Position numbers and translations under genes: made by a program. The notes under the pieces are model-generated. The model was not told the DNA's origin, made no database searches, and saw only the letters and a program-made list of their open reading frames with translations. From the NCBI GenBank assembly GCA_030434875.1, contig JAUISW010000001.1, positions 755,501 to 819,500 of the forward strand: 64,000 bases of DNA, given 5' to 3'. The DNA is from Lachnospiraceae bacterium C1.1 (lineage in GTDB: Bacteria > Bacillota > Clostridia > Lachnospirales > Lachnospiraceae). How positions within the stretch are numbered: position 1 is the stretch's first letter; the number at the start of each line of letters is the position of its first letter. This document shows, one piece after another, positions 36,149-44,701 of this stretch.

Positions 36149-36193
36149 ACCAAAATTCCTCCAAAAAAACTATGTTTAAATATTACATTTGCT

Positions 36194-36222
36194 ATATTAT
36201 CCCAAAATTGCTCTAAAGTAAA
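36194..36222 (-). promoter_or_regulatory. Possible promoter of the lasso precursor gene
   Basis: Read on the minus strand: TTTACT (36222-36217), 17 bp spacer, TAATAT (36199-36194). Both boxes match consensus at four of six positions. The position gives a leader of about 40 nt before the precursor start. The -10 box is the same as that of the second precursor gene at 45641. Confidence 0.4.
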
Positions 36223-36320
36223 TACAAAACCGAAACCCTAACAGCAATGATAGATTTCTGATATAATAAACATGGATGTGAACAAGACACTATCTGTGAC
36301 GAGAAGGGAGAAAAACGTCA

Positions 36321-38000
36321 TTGTCTATAAATATTAAAGCATCGTATGATGATTTCAGGGAACTAAGAGAGAATAACTCTTATTACATCGATAAGACTGA
36401 TATTCTGGAGGAATATCTTTTAAGGAATTTTGATAAAGCAGTTCTTTTTGCACGTCCCAGAAGGTTTGGAAAAACGTTAACCATGACTATGTTTAGAGAC
36501 TTTTTGGATATTAGACAAGATAGTCAAAATATTTTTCAAGGTCTGAAGGTTATGAAAAACAATGAGCTGGTTGATGAATATATGAACAGGTATCCTGTGG
36601 TATTTATTTCATTGAAAGCTGTTTTTGGTGATAGTTTTGAATCTGTTTATCAGTCTTTATGCATTGTGGTATCTAAACTATGCGAGGAAAATAAATTTCT
36701 TGTTGAAGAAGATAATAAAAACATTAGTGAAGTAAGCAGACAACTGTTTAAGAAGTTGTGGGCGCAAGAGGCTAAGCAAACTAATACAGAGCAGTCACTG
36801 GATCTAATCAGTCAGATGCTCAAACAGTACTATGGGAAACCTGTTTTTGTTATCATTGATGAATATGATGTTCCTATGGCAAAGGCATTAGGAACTCCTG
36901 CGTATGAAAAAGTCAGAGATATGATTGAACATATGCTGAGCTATGTTTGCAAAACCAATGCGAATGTCAAAGCAGTAATGCTTTCAGGATGCCTTTATAC
37001 AGTAAAAAATAGCAGTTATACGGGTGTAAACAATATTATACCGTATACTGTTTTGTCTTCAAGTTTTGCTTCCGGTATAGGTTTTACGGATATGGATGTA
37101 AAGAAAGTTCTGAATGATGCAGAACTAACGGATGAGTTCGATCTTGTTTCAGAATGGTACGATGGATATATTTTTGGAAGAGTAAAAATGTATTGTCCAT
37201 GGGATGTTCTTTTATATGTTAAGTCCGTATTAAACGATGACTACAGCAAGGCGAATGGACCGGAGAGTTATTGGCTCAATACTTCAGAAACTTCTTTGAA
37301 TATCATTCGTGGATTTCTCGGTAAAACAGCAAATGTTAATGAGATGTTTGAACAGTTATTAGCAGGAAATACAATTGAATGTACAGTTAAAGATAGCCTT
37401 CCTTATCATAAAATCCATGAAAACGGAGATAATATATGGTCTGCGTTGCTGGAAACAGGTTATCTTACAAAAGCTGTTACTGAAAAAATGCAGCGAATGC
37501 CACTCAGGATACCGAACAAGGAAGTTAAGGTTGCATTCAGACAAGAGGTCTGGGAATTTTTCAGGGATAAGATAGATAACATTTATGTCAGAGATTTGGT
37601 AGACTCCTTATGGAATGGTGAGAATAAAAAGGCGGAAACTGATTTAAACCAAATTCTTGAAGCTACTTTGTCATTTTATCATGAATACCATGAATATAGT
37701 TATCATCTGATTTTAGATGGCTTTTTTACAGGCTTTGGATATAGGGTACAATCTGAAAGAGAATCAGGCTTTGGAAGAAGTGATCTTTTAATTCTTGATC
37801 CGGGTAGAATGCGTGGAATGATCCTTGAATTAAAACATGCAAAGACAGAATCAGAATTGGAAGCTGCAATCAGGGAGGGGATGCTCCAAATTGCTAAAAA
37901 ACACTATGAAAGTATACTCAGATATGAGGGATACAATACATATCTTAAATACAGTATTGCATTTTATGATAAAAATTGCATTATAGAACGTTTAACGTAA
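36321..38000 (+). CDS. AAA-ATPase-like protein with PD-(D/E)XK nuclease domain
   Basis: A 559-residue protein of the PF09820/PF08011 type, common in gut anaerobes. The N-terminal ATPase domain has FARPRRFGKTLTMTMF as a Walker A variant and VIIDEYDVPM as Walker B. The C-terminal domain from about residue 470 has GRSDLLILD then ILELK, a PD-(D/E)XK core. It starts with TTG at 36321, ten nt after AAGGGAG. The biological role of the family is unclear; defence or regulatory functions have been proposed. The stop lies just before the MITE at 38,006. Confidence 0.87.
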   Translation: MSINIKASYDDFRELRENNSYYIDKTDILEEYLLRNFDKAVLFARPRRFGKTLTMTMFRDFLDIRQDSQNIFQGLKVMKNNELVDEYMNRYPVVFISLKAVFGDSFESVYQSLCIVVSKLCEENKFLVEEDNKNISEVSRQLFKKLWAQEAKQTNTEQSLDLISQMLKQYYGKPVFVIIDEYDVPMAKALGTPAYEKVRDMIEHMLSYVCKTNANVKAVMLSGCLYTVKNSSYTGVNNIIPYTVLSSSFASGIGFTDMDVKKVLNDAELTDEFDLVSEWYDGYIFGRVKMYCPWDVLLYVKSVLNDDYSKANGPESYWLNTSETSLNIIRGFLGKTANVNEMFEQLLAGNTIECTVKDSLPYHKIHENGDNIWSALLETGYLTKAVTEKMQRMPLRIPNKEVKVAFRQEVWEFFRDKIDNIYVRDLVDSLWNGENKKAETDLNQILEATLSFYHEYHEYSYHLILDGFFTGFGYRVQSERESGFGRSDLLILDPGRMRGMILELKHAKTESELEAAIREGMLQIAKKHYESILRYEGYNTYLKYSIAFYDKNCIIERLT

Positions 38001-38005
38001 ATTAA

Positions 38006-38167
38006 ATCACCGGTGTTACTGTTCACACCTTGCAGGTGCTCACAGTAACTGGATTTGCCCATTTTAAGATTGCCTTCGGCAATGGGGCAAATCCATATTT
38101 CCTGCGTTATGCTTTCTTACGCTCAGCGCAGCAAGTGCGCAGAGCTGTGTGAACAGTAAATCACCGG
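38006..38167. mobile_element. MITE-like inverted-repeat element, copy 1
   Basis: The element has terminal inverted repeats TTACTGTTCACA (38016-38027) and TGTGAACAGTAA (38148-38159). Direct repeats ATCACCGG flank it (38006-38013 and 38160-38167). Inside is a second stem (GGATTTGCCC…GGGCAAATCC) around an ATTGCC/GGCAAT loop. It shares arms and inner blocks with copy 2 at 60602. It has no coding capacity, so it is probably mobilised by a transposase elsewhere. It interrupts the end of the histidine kinase gene. Confidence 0.82.
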
Positions 38168-38953
38168 CAGCAATATATGAAACTCGCAGCCTTTTTCAAC
38201 TGCGTCGCCTGAAACGGCATAAATACTTCCGCCATGACGTTCGACAATTCCACGGCAGATTGAAAGACCAAGTCCCAAACCATTATCGGAGGAGGGGGTG
38301 CGGCTGTCGGAAGCAGTGAAAGTCCGGTCAAAAATATGAGGCAGATTTTTCTCAGAAATCTTCTGACCGTCGTTCGAGATTATGATTTCCAATGTCTGTT
38401 CCGCTGAACGCTGAACAGACATTTTTATATAATTACCGGCTTCGGTGAATTTTAGCGCATTTTTGAAAATATTGTCGATGGCACGTTTCATATACATAAG
38501 GTCAACATTGATGGACACACTGCAGTCCGGAGCAATACTGAGTGAAAGATCACGTGAGGAATACTGCTCGTCAGCCTTGTAAGTATAGAAAATATCTTCA
38601 AAGAAAGCATCGGCAGGTACTCTTTCAAAATTGAAAATATTCCTGGCAAAGTCAATCTTGGTCAGCAGAAAGACATCCTCGATCATGCGCTCAAGCATGG
38701 CACTTCTGCTTGAAAGCATGGGAAGAACTTCCTTTATATCGGATTCGTCTATATGGTCAAGGGAGGAGAGATATTCTATACAATTGTGGATAGCAGTAAT
38801 AGGAGCGCGAAGATCGTGGGAGATATTTGCAAACATCTCGTTGCGCTCCTTTATGGTTTCGTATAATTTAAGATTGGTATCGTAAAGCGTTTTCGAAAGC
38901 TCCGATACTGAGATAGAAGGTTCTTCAAAATTTTTCCTGAGTTTATCTGCCAT
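38123..38953 (-). CDS. Soluble sensor histidine kinase
   Basis: A 276-residue kinase without membrane segments or a recognisable input domain. The N-terminal coiled stretch (about 10-40) leads to the H-box ISHDLRAPI (H46), then the ATPase domain with FKNALKF (N-box), SNDGQKI (G1) and GLGLGLSICRGIV (G2). It forms an operon with the response regulator two bases upstream. Residues after LLPVI come from the inserted MITE; before insertion the frame would have stopped at TAA directly after that. The final 11 residues are therefore probably foreign. Confidence 0.87.
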   Translation of the reverse strand: MADKLRKNFEEPSISVSELSKTLYDTNLKLYETIKERNEMFANISHDLRAPITAIHNCIEYLSSLDHIDESDIKEVLPMLSSRSAMLERMIEDVFLLTKIDFARNIFNFERVPADAFFEDIFYTYKADEQYSSRDLSLSIAPDCSVSINVDLMYMKRAIDNIFKNALKFTEAGNYIKMSVQRSAEQTLEIIISNDGQKISEKNLPHIFDRTFTASDSRTPSSDNGLGLGLSICRGIVERHGGSIYAVSGDAVEKGCEFHILLPVIYCSHSSAHLLR

Positions 38954-38955
38954 AA

Positions 38956-39642
38956 TTATGCCTTTGGGGGTGTAAACCTGTAACCCTTTCCATATACAGT
39001 TACAATACAGCTTTCAAGACCACTGTATTTTTCGAGTTTCTTTCTGAGCCTGCTGGTCATCATCATTATTGACTGGCGGTCACTATTCTGATAAACATTC
39101 CATATCTTAGTGCCGATTTCCTCAAAGCTCACGGACTCATCCGGCTCTGATATGAGCAGCTCTATAAGCTCATATTCCCTGTTTGAAATATTAATTTCTT
39201 CACTGCCGTTATAAAAAACCTTATGCTGGAGCAGATCTATCGAAAGTGGTGGAAACTCTATCAGGTTTGCCGAGTTTGAAACCGCTGATTTTCTGAGCTG
39301 AACTTTTATCCGGGCAGATAGTTCTTTTAAGCTGTAGGGCTTGATGATATAATCGTCTGCACCGCTAAGGAGTCCGTTGATCTTGTCATCTTCGGATGTC
39401 TTTCCTGTAAGAAAGATAACAGGTGCGTTTGAGTTTTTCTTGATAAGCGGAAGAGCAGCCATACCATCAAGCTCTGGCATCATTATATCGAGCAGGATAC
39501 AGTCAGGCTTTTCACTTGCAAGGGCATCAATAGCCTTTTGCGCCCTGTCGAAGATCAGAACCTTATAGCCTTCATTGGTAAAATATTTTTTGCTGATCTG
39601 TAAAACTTCGCTGTCATCATCAATTATAAATAATGTATTCAT
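38956..39642 (-). CDS. OmpR-family response regulator
   Basis: A 228-residue two-domain regulator. The receiver has acidic residues DDD (8-10), the phosphorylation site D52 in LLDIMMPELDG and the conserved Lys in IKPYS. The C-terminal winged helix (about 130-225) ends with a DNA-binding YGKGYRF wing. The start is ATG with its first base at 39642, which overlaps the stop of the upstream glycosyltransferase as ATGA. The GT2-regulator-kinase order suggests the system controls surface glycan genes; no input signal is evident. Confidence 0.9.
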   Translation of the reverse strand: MNTLFIIDDDSEVLQISKKYFTNEGYKVLIFDRAQKAIDALASEKPDCILLDIMMPELDGMAALPLIKKNSNAPVIFLTGKTSEDDKINGLLSGADDYIIKPYSLKELSARIKVQLRKSAVSNSANLIEFPPLSIDLLQHKVFYNGSEEINISNREYELIELLISEPDESVSFEEIGTKIWNVYQNSDRQSIMMMTSRLRKKLEKYSGLESCIVTVYGKGYRFTPPKA

Positions 39643-40625
39643 CACTTTTTCACCGAATAGATGCAAGGTAATAATGTTCCTGCGAGTTTGTAAGTTATGG
39701 GATTCATAGCCTTCATGAAGGCGGCATTTTTTCCGTTGAAATTTCTTAAATATCGGCCCTGTTTCCACTCAGGGAAAGCCGTCACGAGCTTCTGCCAGTT
39801 GGCATCGAGAGCCTTCTTTCTGTCAGACTTGTCCGGAATACGCGCCATTCGGCTGAAGGAGCTGCAGAGAAGAATTCTTGTGTAAAGAAATTCCAATGCG
39901 TCCCGGTAATTGTCAAGAAAACCTTTTTCCCGGTAAAAAGAATAAATATCATCGAGAATATCAAGTATCTGCATGGTCTTTAAGGTCTGATGATTGTTGA
40001 TGGAAGTTGATCTCTGAACATAATGTACAAAAGGCTCATCGACATAGCTTATTTTACCAAGATAAGGAATCAGCTTCACATAGAAGTTAACATCTTCATA
40101 GATCAGCCCCTTTGGGAACTTTACGTCGGTTGAAAGGAGCCAGGAACTTTTATATATCTTATTCCAGACCACGGAACGGCCATTCATTATCATTTCGTCC
40201 TTGTCGGTGATATGCTTTCCAATCTCGGTATCTTCGCTGTCATCAAATGTGTGGTGAAGATTACATTCGACAATATCTGAACCTGTCTCAACAGCTTTAT
40301 CATACATGACTTTGTACATATCCGTGTCAACAAAATCATCAGAATCGATGAAGCCGACATATTCGCCGTGAATATATGGGAAGGCAAAGTTTCTTGCATC
40401 CGAAAGACCGCCGTTTTTCTTATTTAAAACCTGTATGCGGTCATCTTTTGCGGCATATTCTTCAAGTATTGCGGGAGAGCCGTCAGTCGAGCCGTCGTTT
40501 ACCGCGAGTATTTCGATCTCTTTTAAGGTCTGTCCTGTAAGTGAGTCCAGACATTTCCTTAAATATTTTTCTACATTATAAACAGGAACTATTATAGTCA
40601 CCTTGATGTCATTTTCTGAATTCAA
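39642..40625 (-). CDS. Family 2 glycosyltransferase
   Basis: A 327-residue GT2 enzyme on the minus strand with VTIIVPVYNVEKYL, NDGSTDGSPA and FIDSDDFVD. It is the first gene of the operon with the response regulator and kinase and overlaps the regulator start. It diverges from the second RiPP-like locus across a 118-bp gap. It is similar in layout to the EPS-cluster GT2 genes. Confidence 0.93.
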   Translation of the reverse strand: MNSENDIKVTIIVPVYNVEKYLRKCLDSLTGQTLKEIEILAVNDGSTDGSPAILEEYAAKDDRIQVLNKKNGGLSDARNFAFPYIHGEYVGFIDSDDFVDTDMYKVMYDKAVETGSDIVECNLHHTFDDSEDTEIGKHITDKDEMIMNGRSVVWNKIYKSSWLLSTDVKFPKGLIYEDVNFYVKLIPYLGKISYVDEPFVHYVQRSTSINNHQTLKTMQILDILDDIYSFYREKGFLDNYRDALEFLYTRILLCSSFSRMARIPDKSDRKKALDANWQKLVTAFPEWKQGRYLRNFNGKNAAFMKAMNPITYKLAGTLLPCIYSVKK

Positions 40626-40743
40626 AATATATCCCCTGTCAAAAATAATTTATGCTTGTTTTTTCTTCACTGATAATATATGATTAAAAATCGTGAATAC
40701 AATTAATCATTCTATCATAAATCATAATAAATACAAATAAAAA

Positions 40744-42003
40744 ATGGAAAAAGGAAATTTAGCATTAATCAGGCAATATATTGAAATCCTCAGTCTGTCG
40801 CTGAATGACAGAGAAATAAGGGAATCCTACTCAGATTGTGACTGGAATCTGATGAGGATACTGAGTACGCGCAATAAGTGCGGAGTGCTCTTTAACAATA
40901 CGGTAAACAAATATGCATCGGAGCTGAAGATAGACAGCAAAGTACTCGAAGACTGGAATAAGCGCTCAAAGCAGGAATTCGTGGTCAGCTACAATGCTTT
41001 TACGGAATTCAAGCGGGTAATGACCGCGATGAATGAAAAGGGTATAAGGAGCATTGTACTAAAGGGTTACAGCCTTGCACTTCTCTATCCGAATATCTTC
41101 TTCCGCTACAGCTGTGACCTGGATATTAAGGTAGAGCCTGAGGACAAGGATAAGGTTCATGAGATGTTTACGAATGAACTTGGATTCAGCTGGAACGAAG
41201 CTGACAGCAAGGGAAATGTTTATCTTTATTATAATAATAATCTTCTGGTGGAAGTGCATTTTACCCTTTGGGAGGATTATCATGGGAAAAATATCGAGGT
41301 GTTGAAAGCAGAAGAACTTGACAGACCTGATACCCTTGAAAAGGTGGAAATTACGCCGGATATCAGCATCACTACGCTTGGCTTCACGGAGCACTTGATA
41401 TTGCAGATGTTTCATATTATCAAGCATTACATTGTAGAGGCAATCGAGAGCCGCTATTTTTGCGATATTGCGCTTTTTGTCAATAAATACGCGGATGAAA
41501 TTGACTTCAAACGTTTTTACAGCGTTATGCAGAAGATGGATTTTGAAAAATTCTGTGTCATATATTTTTCTGAATGTATAAGATATTTCGGGATGACGGA
41601 CAAGGCTCTTGATGGCAGAGAGATGCTTCTGCCGGAGGATGAGATGGGCTTTTTCAGGGATATAATATATCTTGGAAAAGAAGACCTTAATGATAAGGCC
41701 GAATTCAGCCTGCTTGGAATTCTTTCGCCTTACGTGAACGGAAGGGAAGACAAGACAGCAGAGAGCCGGGGGATGAGAATCATGCAGTCTCTTTTCCCTT
41801 CATCAAAAAATATTGACGATCATTATTCTTACTGCAAAAAATATCCTGTACTCCTTCCTGTAGGATGGACCCACAGGGCTTTTCGCACCATATATTTTAA
41901 GCTTACAAAAGGCAGTAAAGTATATGGAGTCGGAGACAAGCTGAAAAAATCGGAATACAGAATTTCCATGATGAAAAATGTCGGGATCATAGACAAAGAA
42001 TGA
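40744..42003 (+). CDS. NTP_transf_5-type nucleotidyltransferase of the second RiPP locus
   Basis: A 419-residue member of PF14907 and paralogue of the protein at 31249. Shared blocks are IVLKGYSLALLYP, the metal pair in CDLDIKV, HFTLWEDYHG and FTEHLILQMFHIIKHY. ATG 40744 has a weak AT-rich ribosome site. It is the first gene of a compact operon running to 45569, with 4-bp or larger overlaps between genes. It may transfer a nucleotide or nucleotide-derived group to a kinase-modified peptide; the chemistry is not known. Confidence 0.85.
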   Translation: MEKGNLALIRQYIEILSLSLNDREIRESYSDCDWNLMRILSTRNKCGVLFNNTVNKYASELKIDSKVLEDWNKRSKQEFVVSYNAFTEFKRVMTAMNEKGIRSIVLKGYSLALLYPNIFFRYSCDLDIKVEPEDKDKVHEMFTNELGFSWNEADSKGNVYLYYNNNLLVEVHFTLWEDYHGKNIEVLKAEELDRPDTLEKVEITPDISITTLGFTEHLILQMFHIIKHYIVEAIESRYFCDIALFVNKYADEIDFKRFYSVMQKMDFEKFCVIYFSECIRYFGMTDKALDGREMLLPEDEMGFFRDIIYLGKEDLNDKAEFSLLGILSPYVNGREDKTAESRGMRIMQSLFPSSKNIDDHYSYCKKYPVLLPVGWTHRAFRTIYFKLTKGSKVYGVGDKLKKSEYRISMMKNVGIIDKE

Positions 42004-43010
42004 AAGTTTCAGTAATCATACCGGTATATAATTGTGAAGCGACAATTGACAGATGTGTAAGGTCGCTCCTCTTGCAGACCTATAGTGACTTTGAGGTTTT
42101 GATAGTCGATGACGGATCTCGTGATAATACGGCTGTAAAAGTAAAGGTACTCATGACCGAAACGGATAAGGTCAGGTTTATTTCCGCAGAACACGGAGGC
42201 GTGTCCCATGCGAGGAATGAGGGCTTGAAGAATATCAGCGGTGATTATGTTATGTTTGCGGATGCAGATGACTTTCTTGAAAAGAACTGCATTGAGCGTA
42301 TGGTCAGAGCTATTGAGATTTCGGAAGACTGCGATATGGCGGTAAGTTCATATACAAGGATCATTTACGGAAAAGAATTTCCCGTTGAAAAGCTTCAGAA
42401 AAGCGGTTTTATAACTAAAAGAAGATATATAGAGAACAGTTTGAAAGACCCCGGGCACCATTATTTCGGGGTGCTTTGGAATAAGATATTTAAGAGCAGG
42501 ATAATTAAAGCCGGACAGGTTAGATTCCACGAAGACATCACTTTGGGGGAAGACTTTGTATTTTCACTTGATTACCTGAGGATGGCGCGGAAGGTTAATA
42601 TTATAGAAGACAGGCTTTATAATTATTGTTATCAGGATAGGAGCACGCTTTCACGGGTTCATAACAAGACGATAAAGGATTGTCGGGACGAGCTTTCGAA
42701 CAGAATAAAGATTTTCAATAATTATAAGAAAGCACTTAAGAATGCAGGGATTTATGATGCGGTGCGGAAAAGAGCATTTCATTACTGGATAGTATTCTAT
42801 ATCCGCCAGATTTACGGCATAAGGAATGAATATGGCTGGATGGTGGAGGATAATTCGACATGGAAAAAAGAAGTAATTTCAGATGAGCGGGTAAAGCAGG
42901 CGCTCGAGCTCTTTTCCGGAATGGAAATTAAATCGGAATATATAGCTTTTGCTTTATCGCAGGATATAAAAAGGGCAGTTAAAAAGTTTTTTAGCAGGTT
43001 GAGGAAATGA
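42000..43010 (+). CDS. Family 2 glycosyltransferase in the second RiPP locus
   Basis: A 336-residue GT2 enzyme with VSVIIPVYNCEATI, VDDGSRDN and MFADADDFL. It overlaps the upstream nucleotidyltransferase (ATGA) and the downstream ABC transporter. In this setting it could glycosylate a peptide or a surface glycan; nothing in the sequence decides which. Confidence 0.92.
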   Translation: MKVSVIIPVYNCEATIDRCVRSLLLQTYSDFEVLIVDDGSRDNTAVKVKVLMTETDKVRFISAEHGGVSHARNEGLKNISGDYVMFADADDFLEKNCIERMVRAIEISEDCDMAVSSYTRIIYGKEFPVEKLQKSGFITKRRYIENSLKDPGHHYFGVLWNKIFKSRIIKAGQVRFHEDITLGEDFVFSLDYLRMARKVNIIEDRLYNYCYQDRSTLSRVHNKTIKDCRDELSNRIKIFNNYKKALKNAGIYDAVRKRAFHYWIVFYIRQIYGIRNEYGWMVEDNSTWKKEVISDERVKQALELFSGMEIKSEYIAFALSQDIKRAVKKFFSRLRK

Positions 43011-44701
43011 AGAAGATAAAGAAATATATTGCAAAATATAAAGCAGAGAAAGAAAGAGGTAGGGATTATTTCAAGTGGCTCATGGAATATACCAAGCCGC
43101 ATTTGTGGAAGATCGGACTTCTGATGCTTATAAGCGTGGGTCTTACCTATGTTTCGATCTATTCTTCGATAGCATCCCAGAAGCTTATTGATATGGCAGG
43201 CAGCGGTCATATCACAGGCACGGCGATTGCGGTTTTTATGGTTCTCATGGTAGCAATGCTTCTGATAGATACAGTAACAAACCTTGCCATATCCATGCTG
43301 AACGAGAAATATACATTCGGTATCAGAAAGCAGGTCTATGATAAACTGCTTACATCTGAATGGCTCGGAACGCAGAAATTTCATACCGGTGACATGATGA
43401 CGAGAATGACAAGTGATGCCGGAAATGTAGCAAACGGTATGGTAAATGTCATTCCGAATATTATCGTGCTCATGATCCAGCTTGTCATGGTCTTTGTTAC
43501 TCTCTATGTAAATTCCCCGCTGCTTGCTGTCAGTGCGCTTTTCCTGACACCTGTGGGACTGGTGCTGGCTTATTTTGTCGGAAAGAAGCTTAAGAAGCTT
43601 CAGGTAAAGGTTTTGGAGACCGAGACGGCTTACAGGTCTTTTATTCAGGAAAGTCTTGCAAACATATTGATAGTTAAGGCTTTTTCAAATGAGGAACGTT
43701 TTTCTGACAGACTTACAGAATTGAGAGAAGACAGGTTTTTCTGGGTCTGGAAGAAGAGTAAGTTCTCAGCACTCTCGAATGTCATCTTTTCGGGAACGTT
43801 CCAGCTTGGATATATGTTTGCCTTTGTTTATGCTTCATGGCAGATTGCAAAGGGTGAGATAACTTTTGGTACAATGACTCTCTTCCTGAGCCTCTTTGGA
43901 AGAGTTCAGGCACCGATCGCAAGCATGACGAGAGAGCTTCCGGGGGTTGTTTCTATTTTCTCTGCTGCAGGAAGAATCATGGATATTCAGGATATTCCTG
44001 TTGAGAAAAAGGATGACAGTGTTTCTATGGGAGATACTGTAGGACTGGAAGTAAGCGATGTGTCTTTTGCTTATGATAAGGATAATATTCTCGAAGATGT
44101 AAGCTTCGATATAAAACCGGGGGAGTTTGCAGCAATCATAGGTAAGTCGGGAATTGGTAAGACTACCCTTATCAGGGGTCTTTTAGGATTCATAAATTCA
44201 AATAAGGGTCAGATCGAATATTATGACGGAGACGGACAGCGTGCCGGGATAAGTTCGAGCGTGAGAAAGTTTATATCCTACGTTCCGCAGGGAAATACCC
44301 TGTTTTCAGGTACTATACGCCAGAACGTCCTTATGGGAAAAATCGACGCAACGGAAGATGAGATAAATGAGGCGCTTGACAGTGCTGTCTGCCGTGAATT
44401 TATTGATAAGCTTCCTGATGGAATAGATACGGTCATCGGAGAAAAGGGTGTCGGTATCTCGGAAGGACAGGCACAGAGAATTGCAATAGCGAGGGCACTG
44501 ATAAGGAAATCTCCGGTATTGATCCTTGATGAGGCTACTTCTGCTTTGGATGAAGCAACGGAAGAACAGTTCCTTAAGCATCTGAGCAGCCTCGATCCGA
44601 AGCCTACCTGTCTTCTGATAACGCACAGGAGCAGCATTTTGAAGCATTGTGATAAAGAACTTGTTATAAAGGATGGTCATTTGTCAGTTGAAGAAATATA
44701 A
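43007..44701 (+). CDS. ABC exporter (permease-ATPase fusion)
   Basis: A 564-residue half-transporter. The N-terminal domain has six membrane helices (about residues 30-310). The ATPase has Walker A GKSGIGKTT near residue 380, the Q-loop, the signature as SEGQAQRIA and Walker B LILDEATSALDE. There is no N-terminal C39 peptidase domain, so cleavage must be done by another protein. This is the layout of lasso-peptide D proteins and other RiPP exporters. Its 3' end overlaps the kinase gene. Confidence 0.9.
   Translation: MKKIKKYIAKYKAEKERGRDYFKWLMEYTKPHLWKIGLLMLISVGLTYVSIYSSIASQKLIDMAGSGHITGTAIAVFMVLMVAMLLIDTVTNLAISMLNEKYTFGIRKQVYDKLLTSEWLGTQKFHTGDMMTRMTSDAGNVANGMVNVIPNIIVLMIQLVMVFVTLYVNSPLLAVSALFLTPVGLVLAYFVGKKLKKLQVKVLETETAYRSFIQESLANILIVKAFSNEERFSDRLTELREDRFFWVWKKSKFSALSNVIFSGTFQLGYMFAFVYASWQIAKGEITFGTMTLFLSLFGRVQAPIASMTRELPGVVSIFSAAGRIMDIQDIPVEKKDDSVSMGDTVGLEVSDVSFAYDKDNILEDVSFDIKPGEFAAIIGKSGIGKTTLIRGLLGFINSNKGQIEYYDGDGQRAGISSSVRKFISYVPQGNTLFSGTIRQNVLMGKIDATEDEINEALDSAVCREFIDKLPDGIDTVIGEKGVGISEGQAQRIAIARALIRKSPVLILDEATSALDEATEEQFLKHLSSLDPKPTCLLITHRSSILKHCDKELVIKDGHLSVEEI

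Noticed and set aside
42812..43384. A 190-codon minus-strand frame over the GT2/ABC exporter junction
   Set aside because: It has His/Lys/Phe-rich composition without a family pattern and lies opposite two well-supported genes.
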